Assembly: GCF_013394385.1 (NCBI RefSeq)
Contig: NZ_AP022834.1
Location: forward strand, 2,666,001 to 2,730,000
Origin: Kocuria sp. TGY1127_2
GTDB lineage: Bacteria; Actinomycetota; Actinomycetes; Actinomycetales; Micrococcaceae
Reading direction: 5' to 3'
Length of the DNA stretch: 64,000 nt
The position numbers and the translations under genes were made by a program. The notes under the pieces are model-generated. The model was not told where the DNA came from, ran no database searches, and saw nothing but the letters and a program-made list of their open reading frames with translations. Positions 49,535-57,818 of the stretch are shown one piece after another (positions within the stretch are counted from its first letter, which is position 1; the number at the start of each line of letters is the position of its first letter).

Positions 49535-49603
49535 GCGCGCACCACCTTCCCAGGTTTCCCTAAGGTGTATTCCGCATCACAACATACTTCGAAGGAGAAG
49601 CCC

Positions 49604-51091
49604 GTGATCGTCCTTCTCGGATTCGTCATGATTCTGGTCTTCATGGCCCTCATCATGACCAAGAAACTTTCGCCGGTTCTGGCGCTCATTCTCATCCCGA
49701 CCATCTTCGGCCTCTTCGCCGGAGCTGGGCTGGGCATCGGCGACATGGTCATGGATGCCATTGAGTCCATGTCCTCGACGGCCGCGCTGCTGCTCTTCGC
49801 GATCATCTACTTCGGCATCATGATCGACGTCGGGCTATTCGACAAACTCGTCGAATTCATCTTGCGCTTCTGCGGCCACGATCCGGTCAAGGTGGTGCTA
49901 GGCACCGCGGTACTGACCGGCGCGGTGTCATTGGACGGTGACGGCTCGACGACGTTCATCGTGGTCACGGCCGCGATGCTGCCGATTTATCAGCGCCTGC
50001 AGATGTCCCCGGTGGTTCTGACTTGTACCGCGGGACTGATCAATGGAACGTTGAACATCGTTCCGTGGGGCGGCCCGACGGCTCGTGCCGCCTCGGCCCT
50101 GCACTTGGATGCGAACACGATCTTTGCGCCCATGGTGCCCTCCCTCCTCGTGGGCCTCATCGTTGCTTTCGCCTTCGCATACCTGCTGGGCCGCTCGGAA
50201 CGTCGTCGACTTCAGAAGAAGGGCGTGGCTTGGGTCGAAGGCGCAGCGAACGACGTCGAAACCCCACAATCCGGCTCTTCCTCACCCCGTCACGACTCCG
50301 GCCCGAGCGGCTCCCACTCGACGCCTCGAGACGGAGAGGGCTCGGCCGCACAGGCCACGTCGGGTGGGCCCGCTACCCAGGCCCTGGTGATCAACCAATT
50401 CGAAGGCGAAGGACAGGCCGCTTCCACGCTGACCGACACCGCGTTGGACCCGGACCGTTCGACTCTTCGCCCGCGTCTGTTCTGGTTCAACCTGGTTCTG
50501 ACGGTTGCGATCATGATCCTTCTCATCATGGACGTTCTCCCCCTGCCCTATCTGTTCATGATCGGTACCGTGGTGGCCCTGTTGGTCAACTTCCGTGGCG
50601 TCAAGGAACAACAGGAAGAACTCGCATCCCATGCGACCTCGATCATTTCCGTCGTAGCCATGGTCATGGCCGCCGGTGTCCTGACCGGCGTGATGAGCGG
50701 TACCGGGATGGTCGACGGTATGGCGGCATGGCTCGTAGACGTCATTCCCTCCTCGATGGGCCCGTACCTGGCCGTCATCACCGGCATCCTGTCGATTCCG
50801 ATGACGTTCTTCATGAGCAATGACGCTTTCTACTTCGGAATCCTTCCGGTTCTCGCCGAAACCGCGTCTCACTACGGAATCCCTGCCACCGATATGGCCC
50901 GTGCCTCGATCACCGGACAGCCGGTCCACCTCCAGTCACCCCTGGTTCCGGCCATCCTGCTGCTCGTTTCGCTCTCCGGCGTCGAACTCGGCGACCACCA
51001 CAAGAAAGTGCTGTGGCGAGCGCTGGTCGTCTCGCTGGTCATGCTGGCCGTGGGCGTGCTGGTCGGCGTCGTCGCCATCGGCAGCGCCTAG
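49604..51091 (+). CDS. CitMHS-family citrate:cation transporter
   Basis: 495-residue membrane protein of about 12 helices. VIVLLGFVMILVFMALIM and the FAIIYFGIMIDVGLFDKLVE and DGDGSTTFIVVTAAMLPIY segments match CitMHS, which imports citrate with Mg2+ or Ca2+. A hydrophilic Ser/Pro/Thr-rich loop (about 200-285) separates the halves. The GTG at 49604 has GAAGGAG 6-9 bases upstream; the open frame to 49565 adds only short polar residues. The ORF ends 33 bases before a universal stress protein, probably in one operon. A citrate-responsive two-component system lies 10 kb upstream but its link is only inferred. Confidence 0.87.
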   Translation: MIVLLGFVMILVFMALIMTKKLSPVLALILIPTIFGLFAGAGLGIGDMVMDAIESMSSTAALLLFAIIYFGIMIDVGLFDKLVEFILRFCGHDPVKVVLGTAVLTGAVSLDGDGSTTFIVVTAAMLPIYQRLQMSPVVLTCTAGLINGTLNIVPWGGPTARAASALHLDANTIFAPMVPSLLVGLIVAFAFAYLLGRSERRRLQKKGVAWVEGAANDVETPQSGSSSPRHDSGPSGSHSTPRDGEGSAAQATSGGPATQALVINQFEGEGQAASTLTDTALDPDRSTLRPRLFWFNLVLTVAIMILLIMDVLPLPYLFMIGTVVALLVNFRGVKEQQEELASHATSIISVVAMVMAAGVLTGVMSGTGMVDGMAAWLVDVIPSSMGPYLAVITGILSIPMTFFMSNDAFYFGILPVLAETASHYGIPATDMARASITGQPVHLQSPLVPAILLLVSLSGVELGDHHKKVLWRALVVSLVMLAVGVLVGVVAIGSA

Positions 51092-51124
51092 TCGATACCC
51101 GGCCCGTCCCAGAAGGAGCACATC

Positions 51125-51586
51125 ATGACGGATCTCTATTCGAAACCTTCCCACTCGATGCCGGAGCCCTCGCTGAGGGTATCGTCCTCGGATGGGATCG
51201 ACCGCGCACCACGCACCGTCGTCGTGGGGTACCGCACGGATGCGAGCCCGAAGGTCATGCGGGAAGCGATCGCCGCGGCCCACCGCGAAAAGGCGGCGCT
51301 TCGCGTGGTGGCGTATGCCACGGACAGCACTACCAGTCCCTCCGCGAGCCGCATCGAAGTCGTCAAGGAAGTTTCCCTGCAGATCATCGAAGCGGGGCTG
51401 GAGTTCGAAATTCAGCGCGCGGGGGACGACGTCGCGGATCAGCTCCTCGATCTGGCCGAAGAGCACCACGCCAAGCTGATAGTCCTGGCAACGCGACGCC
51501 GCTCCCCGGTCATGAAACTCTTCCTCGGCTCGAGCGCCCAAAGGGTGATCCTCGAGGCGGAGTGTCCGGTACTGACGGTCAAATAG
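51125..51586 (+). CDS. Universal stress protein (UspA family)
   Basis: 153-residue single-domain Usp. The core starts at about residue 30 with TVVVGYRTDASPKVMREAIAAAH, and the C-terminal nucleotide-binding motif appears as VLATRRRSPVMKLFLGSSAQRVILEAECPVLTVK, close to the ATP-binding pattern Gx2GxnGSxS but with LG-SSA. The N-terminal 25 residues are variable. It follows the citrate transporter gene by 33 bases with GAAGGAG before its ATG, so it is likely co-transcribed. Usp proteins next to transporters may gate or stabilise them, but no direct evidence exists here. Confidence 0.85.
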   Translation: MTDLYSKPSHSMPEPSLRVSSSDGIDRAPRTVVVGYRTDASPKVMREAIAAAHREKAALRVVAYATDSTTSPSASRIEVVKEVSLQIIEAGLEFEIQRAGDDVADQLLDLAEEHHAKLIVLATRRRSPVMKLFLGSSAQRVILEAECPVLTVK

Positions 51587-51644
51587 TGCGGCGCGGGACC
51601 TGGATCCGGGGCGAGCTGAACGAGCTCTGGGCTCGCGGTGAGCG

Positions 51645-52349
51645 TTACAGAGTCCACTTCTCCCCGCGATAGGCCGATTCCCAGAACATTTCTTCGAAGC
51701 GGGAAGCGTCCAGGAAGACCTCTCGCATGCGTTTCCGGACGACGTCGGTGACCGAGGCCGCTGCTTCCTCCACCAGGCCGATGGCCTTTTGGGTGGCCTC
51801 CGCGAAAGCAGGATCGCCGTATTCCTCAACCCATCGGCCATAGGGATGATCCTTCACCGCGGCCGAACGACTCGTCAGTACCCGCCCCACGTCCGCGTAG
51901 ATCCAGAAGCAGGGCAACACGGCGGCGGCCCCAACCTCGTAGGGCTCGTAAGCACAAGCCGCGAGCAACGTGTACATGTACCCGCGCGTGATCGGCGAGG
52001 GTGATTCCGCTCGGGGGCAATCCGCCAGGAGTGGATCGTTCATGAGCTGGGAGTGCAGCACTTTCTCCTCGGCGACCGCGGTGCTGGCGCTACCTGCCCA
52101 AAACTCGGCGGCTTCCGCGGTCGGTGCCCTCGAGGACAACACGGCCAGGGCCCGTGAATAGTTGCTCAGATAGAAAGCGTCCTGGCAGATGTATTCCACG
52201 AAGATCTCTGGAGCCAGAGTGCCTTCGCCCAGTTGGCGCAGGAACTCCAGACGATTCACTCGCCCCAGAATCCCGGAAGCGTCTTTCCACAGTTGCCTTG
52301 TAAATTCTCCGGTGGTCCACACGTCATGATTCTTCGCTGATTGATTCAT
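51645..52349 (-). CDS. tenA: Aminopyrimidine aminohydrolase/thiaminase II
   Basis: 234-residue helical TenA. It salvages the thiamine pyrimidine by hydrolysing aminomethyl-HMP (or thiamine) to HMP. The family core is visible: FVEYICQDAFYLSNYSRAL, AACAYEPYEVG with the catalytic Cys, and a late FEEMFWESAYRGEKW with the catalytic Glu. The ATG at 52349 has GAAGG 8 bases upstream. A start at 52367 would overlap the thiD stop (ATGA) but lacks a ribosome site. It is last in the thiM-thiE-thiD-tenA operon and under the TPP riboswitch. Confidence 0.9.
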   Translation of the reverse strand: MNQSAKNHDVWTTGEFTRQLWKDASGILGRVNRLEFLRQLGEGTLAPEIFVEYICQDAFYLSNYSRALAVLSSRAPTAEAAEFWAGSASTAVAEEKVLHSQLMNDPLLADCPRAESPSPITRGYMYTLLAACAYEPYEVGAAAVLPCFWIYADVGRVLTSRSAAVKDHPYGRWVEEYGDPAFAEATQKAIGLVEEAAASVTDVVRKRMREVFLDASRFEEMFWESAYRGEKWTL

Positions 52350-52363
52350 CGGGTCGCCTTCGC

Positions 52364-53281
52364 TCATCGGAGGATCTGGGCCAAGTGATTGACGGGGCCA
52401 TGACCTTGGTCCGGGAACCGCGAGAGTTCCCAACACGCGCCGTCCACAAGTGCCCGGGTCAAGAAGTTCTTGCCATCTCTGGTCGCTGCCATCAGAGCGG
52501 CATCGTCGATCCCTCGGTCCCCTGAATCGGCTTGGTGCACGGCCCACCGCGCGGAAAAAGCAGCGATCGCCGAGGAGAGGGTGCACCCGGTTCCGTGAGT
52601 GTTGCGCGTTTCCACGCGGGGCGCAGTCAGTTCAATAACAGTCGGTTCGGCTGCCGGAGTCCTCGCCGCACCCTCAACGGGAGACGGCCTCGGAGATATC
52701 GCAAGAACATCCACGGCTTCCCCATCTCGTAGGTGCCCTCCCTTGAGGAGGACTGCACGGGGCCCAAGCTCTAGAAGCTCTTCGGCCTGGGAGCGCATAT
52801 CCTCGAGCGAGTCGGCAACACGGTCGGGACGTCCCAACAACCGAGCACTTTCCGGGAGGTTCGGGGTGATGAGGTCCGCGAGAGGCAAAAGATCCGCGCG
52901 GATCGCTGCGTCGGCGTCCTGGCTCAGGAGGGTGTCTCCGCTCGTGGCCACCATGACCGGGTCGAGAATCACGGTCCCGAAGCTCTCGCGCCGCTCGTTC
53001 ATCAGGCGTGCGAGCAAACGAACCACTCCCCCGGTTCCAAGCATCCCGATCTTGGTGGAATCCACCGGCACATCATCGATGACCGCCTCGACCTGGGAGA
53101 CCACGAAGTCTTCCGGCACATTGTGCACCCCTCGGACTCCGACCGTGTTTTGGCTGGTCAACGACGTCATACAAGCACACCCATAAGCCCCGATGGCGCT
53201 GAAGGTCTTGAGGTCGGCCTGGATTCCGGCTCCACCCGAAGGGTCCGAACCGGCAATGGTCATGGCGACGGGTGGGCGCAT
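52364..53281 (-). CDS. thiD: Hydroxymethylpyrimidine (phosphate) kinase
   Basis: Ribokinase-fold kinase of 305 residues that phosphorylates HMP to HMP-P and then HMP-PP for thiamine synthesis. Motifs are [55 protein letters not shown] and the final [15 protein letters not shown] with the anion hole. ATG at 53281 directly follows the thiE stop in TGATG; a GTG at 53284 is possible. It is the third gene of the thiamine operon and needs products of ThiM and ThiE to complete TMP. Confidence 0.92.
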   Translation of the reverse strand: MRPPVAMTIAGSDPSGGAGIQADLKTFSAIGAYGCACMTSLTSQNTVGVRGVHNVPEDFVVSQVEAVIDDVPVDSTKIGMLGTGGVVRLLARLMNERRESFGTVILDPVMVATSGDTLLSQDADAAIRADLLPLADLITPNLPESARLLGRPDRVADSLEDMRSQAEELLELGPRAVLLKGGHLRDGEAVDVLAISPRPSPVEGAARTPAAEPTVIELTAPRVETRNTHGTGCTLSSAIAAFSARWAVHQADSGDRGIDDAALMAATRDGKNFLTRALVDGACWELSRFPDQGHGPVNHLAQILR

Positions 53282-53967
53282 CACGAATCACGTCCTCTGT
53301 TGAGTGTCATGGTGGCGAGGCTCAGCAATTCGGCCGCCGCCTTTCTGGGGTCCTGGGCGGCAGCGATTGCGGAGACGACGCACAGACCGTCAACGGGCAC
53401 ACCCGCCAATTCAGTGGCTGTGGAGGGATTGATTCCTCCTATGGCTACACTCACGAGCCCTCCGGTTCGGGCTATCTCCGCACATTCGGATACCCCATCG
53501 GGCCCCAAGGCCGGGGCGGCGTCGGTTTTGGTAGGAGTGGCCCAGGCCGGGCCAATGCCCAGAACATCCGCTTGGCGTTCGGCCACCGCGGCCCGGACCT
53601 CGCCCGGTGTCGATACCGAGAGCCCAACCATGAGGTCGGGTCCGACCGCCGCACGCGCATCCGCCGCGGCGGCGTCGGATTGTCCGACGTGAACATTGAG
53701 CCCCAGATCTGCGGCGACGCTGAGTCGATCATTGACGAACAGCTGGGCGGACCTGCCCGAGTCCTGCTCGGCCCGACGCAACTGCTGCTCGCAAGCGCGC
53801 GCCAGATCAGCGAAGCGGCCATCCGATAGCTCTTTGTCGCGGACCTGAACTACACCGACGCCGCCCATCACGGCCTCGTACACCACATTCGGTACACGAT
53901 CGAGACCACCGCACAGCTTCGTATCCGTCACAAAATACAGTGAGAAATCAGTCGCGGGAGGTATCAC
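53281..53967 (-). CDS. thiE: Thiamine-phosphate synthase
   Basis: TIM-barrel enzyme of 228 residues joining HMP-PP and thiazole phosphate into thiamine phosphate. Family signatures are [11 protein letters not shown] at the start, [13 protein letters not shown] for diphosphate binding, [41 protein letters not shown] with the phosphate loop, and [10 protein letters not shown]. The GTG start at 53967 overlaps the thiM stop as GTGA and has GAGGAAG upstream; a longer frame into thiM is rejected. Its stop overlaps the thiD start. Confidence 0.93.
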   Translation of the reverse strand: MIPPATDFSLYFVTDTKLCGGLDRVPNVVYEAVMGGVGVVQVRDKELSDGRFADLARACEQQLRRAEQDSGRSAQLFVNDRLSVAADLGLNVHVGQSDAAAADARAAVGPDLMVGLSVSTPGEVRAAVAERQADVLGIGPAWATPTKTDAAPALGPDGVSECAEIARTGGLVSVAIGGINPSTATELAGVPVDGLCVVSAIAAAQDPRKAAAELLSLATMTLNRGRDS

Positions 53968-54803
53968 TGGGCTTCCTCGTGAACCTCGACAAGGCGGCCG
54001 ATTCCAGCCGGGGAGAGCTCGTAGAGCGAATCGATCCACCGCACGTGGAAGGATCCGGGACCGTCGGCGGTTCGACCCGCCAAGGAGCCGGCGGCACCCA
54101 CATGGGCGTGGGCCGCCAAAACAGCGTCATGGTCGGCCAGGCCAGCCGCACGGGCGGCACCCAGATACGCCGCGACCGTGGCCCCGAGCGAGCACCCCGT
54201 CCCGATGACCAGCGGCATGAATTCGTGACCACTGGTCAGCCACGTGGTCCGGTTCGCAGAGACGACCACATCCCGCTCCCCGGAAATCGCGACGATGCCG
54301 CCGGTGCGTTCCGCAAGGAAGCGCGCGGCATCGAGAGCAGTTTCCACAGCATCGGTCGACTCGACCCCACGGCCGCCGCTTCCCTGTCCGGCCAGGGCGA
54401 CGATCTCGCTGGCGTTGCCACGAATCGCAGTCGGACGTTGAGTGACGAGGTCCCGGGCGAATTCGGTACGTAGGGGAAGGCCTCCGACCGCAACCGGATC
54501 TAGAACCCAGGGCACACCCGCAGATCCCGCGGTTTCCACTGCGGCCTGGATCGCCGCGATCTGATCCTCCGAGACCGTCCCGACGTTCACAAGCACCCCG
54601 TCGGCCATCCCAGCGAAGATGCGCGCTTCGTCGGGGTGTTCGACCATTGCGGGCGAAGCCCCGACGGCGAGCAGAACGTTGGCCGTGATTTCTTTGACGA
54701 CCGCGTTGGTCAAGCAATGGACCAGGGGTGACGACCCTCGAACGGCCTCGGCCGATCCGACGATGCCGTCGGGGGCGCGGTGATTTTCCGGTGAATCAGT
54801 CAT
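53964..54803 (-). CDS. thiM: Hydroxyethylthiazole kinase
   Basis: 279-residue kinase that salvages the thiazole moiety of thiamine by phosphorylating 4-methyl-5-hydroxyethylthiazole. Visible landmarks are SPLVHCLTNAVVKEITANVLLAVGASPAMVEHPDEA, where Met and Asp bind the substrate, LDPVAVGGLPLRT, GNASEIVALAG, and the late IGTGCSLGATVAAYLGA with the catalytic Cys-containing motif. The ATG at 54803 has AAGGGA within the riboswitch 3' strand. It begins the thiM-thiE-thiD-tenA operon and is therefore directly controlled by TPP. Confidence 0.93.
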   Translation of the reverse strand: MTDSPENHRAPDGIVGSAEAVRGSSPLVHCLTNAVVKEITANVLLAVGASPAMVEHPDEARIFAGMADGVLVNVGTVSEDQIAAIQAAVETAGSAGVPWVLDPVAVGGLPLRTEFARDLVTQRPTAIRGNASEIVALAGQGSGGRGVESTDAVETALDAARFLAERTGGIVAISGERDVVVSANRTTWLTSGHEFMPLVIGTGCSLGATVAAYLGAARAAGLADHDAVLAAHAHVGAAGSLAGRTADGPGSFHVRWIDSLYELSPAGIGRLVEVHEEAQ

Positions 54804-54810
54804 GGTGACG

Positions 54811-54884
54811 ATCCCTTCGCTAGTGCTGGCTAGATCAGGTTCAAAGGGTCTTATCTCAGCCGAACGGGGCACCCCTTGTCACTG
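54811..54884 (-). promoter_or_regulatory. TPP riboswitch (thi-box)
   Basis: On the minus strand the conserved thi-box core is complete: GGGGTGCC near the 5' side, then CTGAGAT, ACCCTTTGAACCTGATCT, AGCCAGCACTAGCGAAGGGA. The 3' strand contains the AAGGGA ribosome site of thiM, 9 bases before the ATG, so TPP binding likely hides the Shine-Dalgarno sequence and blocks initiation. No terminator hairpin is seen before the ATG. Confidence 0.95.
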
Positions 54885-54994
54885 TCGGCGCGCCATTGCG
54901 CCTCCCATCACTTTAGCTCGTGTCCCGCGAATGAAAACCGCCCCTGAAAGGTCATACAACGCCGCAAGCATGTTTTTCCGACAGTCCGGAGGGT

Positions 54995-55677
54995 TTATCC
55001 ACAAGATCTATCCACAGTGTGGAGAACTTACACGAATGTGACTCCACGAAACCCACATCGATTCCCAACAGGTGGGTCCGAGACCGCACCCCACTGCATA
55101 AACCTTGTCATTGCAGTGTGTACGTGCAGGTATTTTTCAGTGGTCGCTCCGCATTCCTGGCCCGTACCGTTGCCCACGGACGCCTCACGAACCCCAAACA
55201 CAGATTTTTATCCCCACCTGTGGATAACTTTTCACACAACACGTGGAGAAATCGCTCGCTGAGGTCACCTCCCTGTGGAAGGTTGTGGATAATTGTGGAC
55301 AACTTCCTCACGTCGTCCCCGACGCAAGCAGGGCCTGGGGCGACCTGGCATTCGGTCCCCAGAGAGAGCGCTGTGACCGGATTTTTCCCTGTATTCCGCG
55401 GCATCCTAGGTCCCCGGAGCGCCTGGCTGCTCGCCCTTCTCCCCTCGTCCGATCAGCATGAACATGCGGAGCCGACCGCGACCGGGCACCGACCGCCAAC
55501 GCTTTATCCACACAGATGTCCCCAGTCGTGGACAACTTACACTTCTGTAGTTCGAGCAGCTTTTTCACCGATATTCGATTCGAGATCCTGGGGAGAAGCG
55601 GCACGTTTCATTTTCCCCAACGCACTCTTAGGACAGATATTCGAGTTGTGCACATCGTTGTGCACACCTGTGGATAA
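54995..55677. other. Cluster of DnaA boxes (oriC-like or DnaA-titration element)
   Basis: Perfect TTATCCACA boxes lie at 54995-55003, 55504-55512 and, on the other strand, 55219-55227, 55284-55292 and 55669-55677. One-mismatch boxes lie at 55008-55016, 55018-55026, 55208-55216 and 55294-55302 (TTGTCCACA type on the minus strand, the preferred Streptomyces form). Weaker ones at 55242 and 55527. Some are paired: TTATCCCCACCTGTGGATAA (55208-55227) and TGTGGATAATTGTGGACAA (55284-55302). Such density is expected at a replication origin, yet dnaA and dnaN are absent nearby. Confidence 0.7.
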
Positions 55678-55824
55678 CTTTCTCCACCGCCTGTGTGGAA
55701 TCGCCTGCGCCGACGGCTTCATTGGCACCCCGGCCGCACCCCCGAAAGCAATTCTGTCCAGGCCCCTCGCGCATGGCCGCATTCCATCTGCACATGACCC
55801 TGTCCCGAGATCCGTCACAGCACT

Positions 55825-55830
55825 TACGAT
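55825..55830 (+). promoter_or_regulatory. -10 hexamer for a leaderless transcript (PNPOx-like gene)
   Basis: TACGAT, 6 bases before the ATG at 55837. Confidence 0.45.
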
Positions 55831-55836
55831 CGAGGC

Positions 55837-56397
55837 ATGAGCACATTGAGCGACCAGCTACGCAGCCTGCCTTCCTTCCCCCAGGGCCTCCCTGTCCTCG
55901 ACCCGGAACGGGTTCCCGAGGATCCAATAGACCTTTTCCTGGACTGGTTCAACGACGCGATCGGCGCGGGAAACCGTCAACCGCACGCGATGACGTTCAC
56001 GACCATTCAGAATGGAGACACCCCAGTCGGACGCACGCTCATCATCAAAGACATCGACGAGCGAGGGTTCCAGTTCTCAACGCATCAGACCTCGCGCAAG
56101 GGGCAACACATCGATCAGAACCCCCGCGCATCAATGATCTTCTTCTGGCGCGAATCAGGCCGGCAGGTCAGGGTCACGGGCAACGTCGTGGCCCTGAGCG
56201 ACGAGGAATCCCAACGCGATTGGGAGCAACGCCCCAGCTATACCGGTGAGCCCAACCCGGACTGGCGGCTCTATTCCCTCGCTCCCACGGAGTACGAATT
56301 CATGCAAGCTCGCGAAGACCGGAATCACTCCCGTGTGGAATACATACGAGACGGTTCCGGGTGGGTAAATCACCGGGTCACGACGCCGGCGGGCTAG
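55837..56397 (+). CDS. Pyridoxamine 5'-phosphate oxidase-family protein
   Basis: 186-residue split-barrel FMN enzyme of the PdxH/PhzG type. QPHAMTFTTIQNGDTPVGRTLIIKDIDERGFQFSTHQTSRKGQHIDQNPRAS is the expected substrate- and FMN-binding stretch, with IFFWRESGRQVRVTG following. The C-terminus WVNHRVTTPAG lacks the fully canonical RL.P end of PdxH, so it may instead be a PNPOx-like oxidase of a secondary pathway. Starts at ATG 55837, leaderless, immediately after the DnaA-box region. It lies 45 bases before a LysR gene and could share its promoter. Confidence 0.8.
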   Translation: MSTLSDQLRSLPSFPQGLPVLDPERVPEDPIDLFLDWFNDAIGAGNRQPHAMTFTTIQNGDTPVGRTLIIKDIDERGFQFSTHQTSRKGQHIDQNPRASMIFFWRESGRQVRVTGNVVALSDEESQRDWEQRPSYTGEPNPDWRLYSLAPTEYEFMQAREDRNHSRVEYIRDGSGWVNHRVTTPAG

Positions 56398-56428
56398 GCT
56401 CGAATCATCGGCCCGAGTACCTGCGATC

Positions 56429-56434
56429 TATCCT
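56429..56434 (+). promoter_or_regulatory. -10 hexamer before the LysR gene
   Basis: TATCCT, 8 bases before the ATG at 56443. It suggests a leaderless or very short leader. Confidence 0.35.
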
Positions 56435-56442
56435 GAGTAGTC

Positions 56443-57312
56443 ATGGACCTGGAATTGCGCCACCTCCGCGCGCTCGAGGCGGTCGGCCGGAAGAAGTCGT
56501 TCACGGCCGCCGCCCGCAGCCTGCACATCACTCAACCGGCCTTGAGCCGAACCATCCAACAGCTGGAGGCTCGCCTCGGCGGGGTTACTCTGCTGAACCG
56601 CTCTTCCCGCTCCGTAGACCTGACCCCTCAGGGGCAAAGGCTATTCGAACGGGCCAGGACCATCCTCCGCGAGATCGAGGACGCCATCGCTGAGACTCAT
56701 CAGGTGGAAGAGCTGCGCATCGGTTTCCCGTGGGCTCTTCCCGACCCGTGGATTTCCCGGACTTTGGCGACCTTCGAGCGTTCCAGCGGCATCCGAACGC
56801 ATCTGACCAGACATGATGACGTATGCTCCGCGTTGCTGAACCGAGCCGTGGATGTGGCTCTCACGCGGCAAACTCTCATGGGGACAGAGGTCGAAACGAT
56901 TGAGCTCTTCCGAGAACCGCGTGTCGCCGCGGTCAGCACCGGCAGTCGTTTGGCTCGGCGAACATCGATCCCCTGGAAGGAACTCGGCCAACATCCCGTG
57001 GTGATCAATACGCTGAGCGGCAATACGCGGCCGTCTCTCTGGGATCCCGGGCAGAGGCCCTCTTCAATCATCGAATGCGCCAATTACGACGAATGGATCA
57101 CCTTGGTCGCAGCAGGCAAGGGTGTCGGCGCAACGCCGGCCTCGGCTGCGGCGTCGTACGGGCACTCGAGAGTCGCATTCGTCCCGCTCGACGAAGCCCC
57201 GTCCGTACCCCTCTGCTTGGCGTGGCGTACGAGCTCGAACTCGCGCGCGATCCAGGAGTTCAGAAACGCAGCACTCTCGACTCTCCCCTGCCGCACAGAG
57301 GGTCGAAACTAG
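56443..57312 (+). CDS. LysR-family transcriptional regulator
   Basis: 289-residue regulator. The N-terminal winged HTH (1-63; LRHLRALEAVGRKKSFTAAARSLHITQPALSRTIQQLEARLG) is typical, followed by the LysR substrate-binding domain (about 90-285) with LRIGFPWALPD and VAAGKGVGATPASAAASYG in the second half. The effector and targets are unknown. Adjacent are a PNPOx-like protein and, convergent by 3 bases, a DoxX-family gene; neither is proven to be a target. Starts at the ATG with a plausible -10 8 bases before it. Confidence 0.88.
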   Translation: MDLELRHLRALEAVGRKKSFTAAARSLHITQPALSRTIQQLEARLGGVTLLNRSSRSVDLTPQGQRLFERARTILREIEDAIAETHQVEELRIGFPWALPDPWISRTLATFERSSGIRTHLTRHDDVCSALLNRAVDVALTRQTLMGTEVETIELFREPRVAAVSTGSRLARRTSIPWKELGQHPVVINTLSGNTRPSLWDPGQRPSSIIECANYDEWITLVAAGKGVGATPASAAASYGHSRVAFVPLDEAPSVPLCLAWRTSSNSRAIQEFRNAALSTLPCRTEGRN

Positions 57313-57315
57313 ACC

Positions 57316-57756
57316 CTAGGCGAAAGCTCCCCAACCACGCCGTCCCTCAAGTGCACCGGCGATCGCAAATCGGCCGGGACCGACGAGAAAAACAGCGAGC
57401 GAAGCGAGGGCCAGCACCAGAACGGATTCGTATCCGCCGTCCGAGGCGAAAAACCCCTGGGAACCGTGGACAAAATAGATTGCCCCGAACATATCGATCG
57501 CCAGAACCAGCCCAGCAAGCCGAGAAAGCACACCGACGATCAAGGCGATACCGCCGATCAACTCGGCATAGGCGGCCACCGCAGCGGAAAGCTCAGGGGA
57601 TGGAACGCCCATTTGCTGGAAGTTCGCTGCGGTTCCGTCGAGGGTCCACTCGTTGAACTTTTGCAGACCGTGCATCAAGAAGACAATGCCCAGGCCAACA
57701 CGCAGAAGCAGGAGGCCCAAAGGCGCGGACAAGGTTGAATTCTGTGGGTAACTCAT
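57316..57756 (-). CDS. DoxX-family membrane protein
   Basis: 146-residue, four-helix membrane protein of the DoxX family. LLLLRVGLGIVFLMHGLQKF and AAYAELIGGIALIVGVLSRLAG are the standard helices, with the FGAIYFVHGSQGFF segment. DoxX proteins are linked to thiol and oxidative stress homeostasis through quinone chemistry in some bacteria. A perfect palindrome, ACTTTAC-AG-GTAAAGT (57766-57781), overlaps the likely -10 (TAAAGT) 9 bases before the start, so a repressor probably controls it, for example a MarR- or HxlR-type protein. Confidence 0.87.
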   Translation of the reverse strand: MSYPQNSTLSAPLGLLLLRVGLGIVFLMHGLQKFNEWTLDGTAANFQQMGVPSPELSAAVAAYAELIGGIALIVGVLSRLAGLVLAIDMFGAIYFVHGSQGFFASDGGYESVLVLALASLAVFLVGPGRFAIAGALEGRRGWGAFA

Positions 57757-57765
57757 AGTTTTTTC

Positions 57766-57781
57766 ACTTTACAGGTAAAGT
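57766..57781 (-). promoter_or_regulatory. Palindromic operator overlapping the doxX promoter
   Basis: ACTTTACAGGTAAAGT is a perfect 7-bp inverted repeat with a two-base spacer. The minus-strand half TAAAGT is the likely -10, so a bound repressor would block RNA polymerase. Motifs of this shape are typical for HxlR or MarR regulators of doxX in other bacteria (recalled). Confidence 0.6.
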
Positions 57782-57818
57782 ACTTTGGTGGGGGTCTTCC
57801 GTGACGATGGGCACTCCG

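Larger units (their letters stand above)
49303..49603. other. Divergent region between the sialate regulator and the citrate transporter
   Basis: 301 bases with no gene. It contains operator site 3 (49345-49365) and, nearer the transporter, two direct repeats TGAGCACAA (49481-49489 and 49526-49534), each followed by a GCGC-like core, plus GAGCAC (49482-49487) facing GTGCTC (49500-49505). Confidence 0.5.
54885..55836. other. Long non-coding region with DnaA-box cluster
   Basis: About 950 bases between the riboswitch and the PNPOx-like gene. It contains the DnaA boxes listed separately and no conserved gene; the plus-strand frame at 55019-55840 is low-complexity and crosses the boxes, so it is not considered real. 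Its 3' end carries the -10 TACGAT of the next gene. Confidence 0.6.

Noticed and set aside
55019-55840. Long plus-strand reading frame through the DnaA-box region
   Set aside because: Its protein is low-complexity, His/Pro/Ser-rich, has no domain, and overlaps the DnaA boxes and the next gene's promoter.
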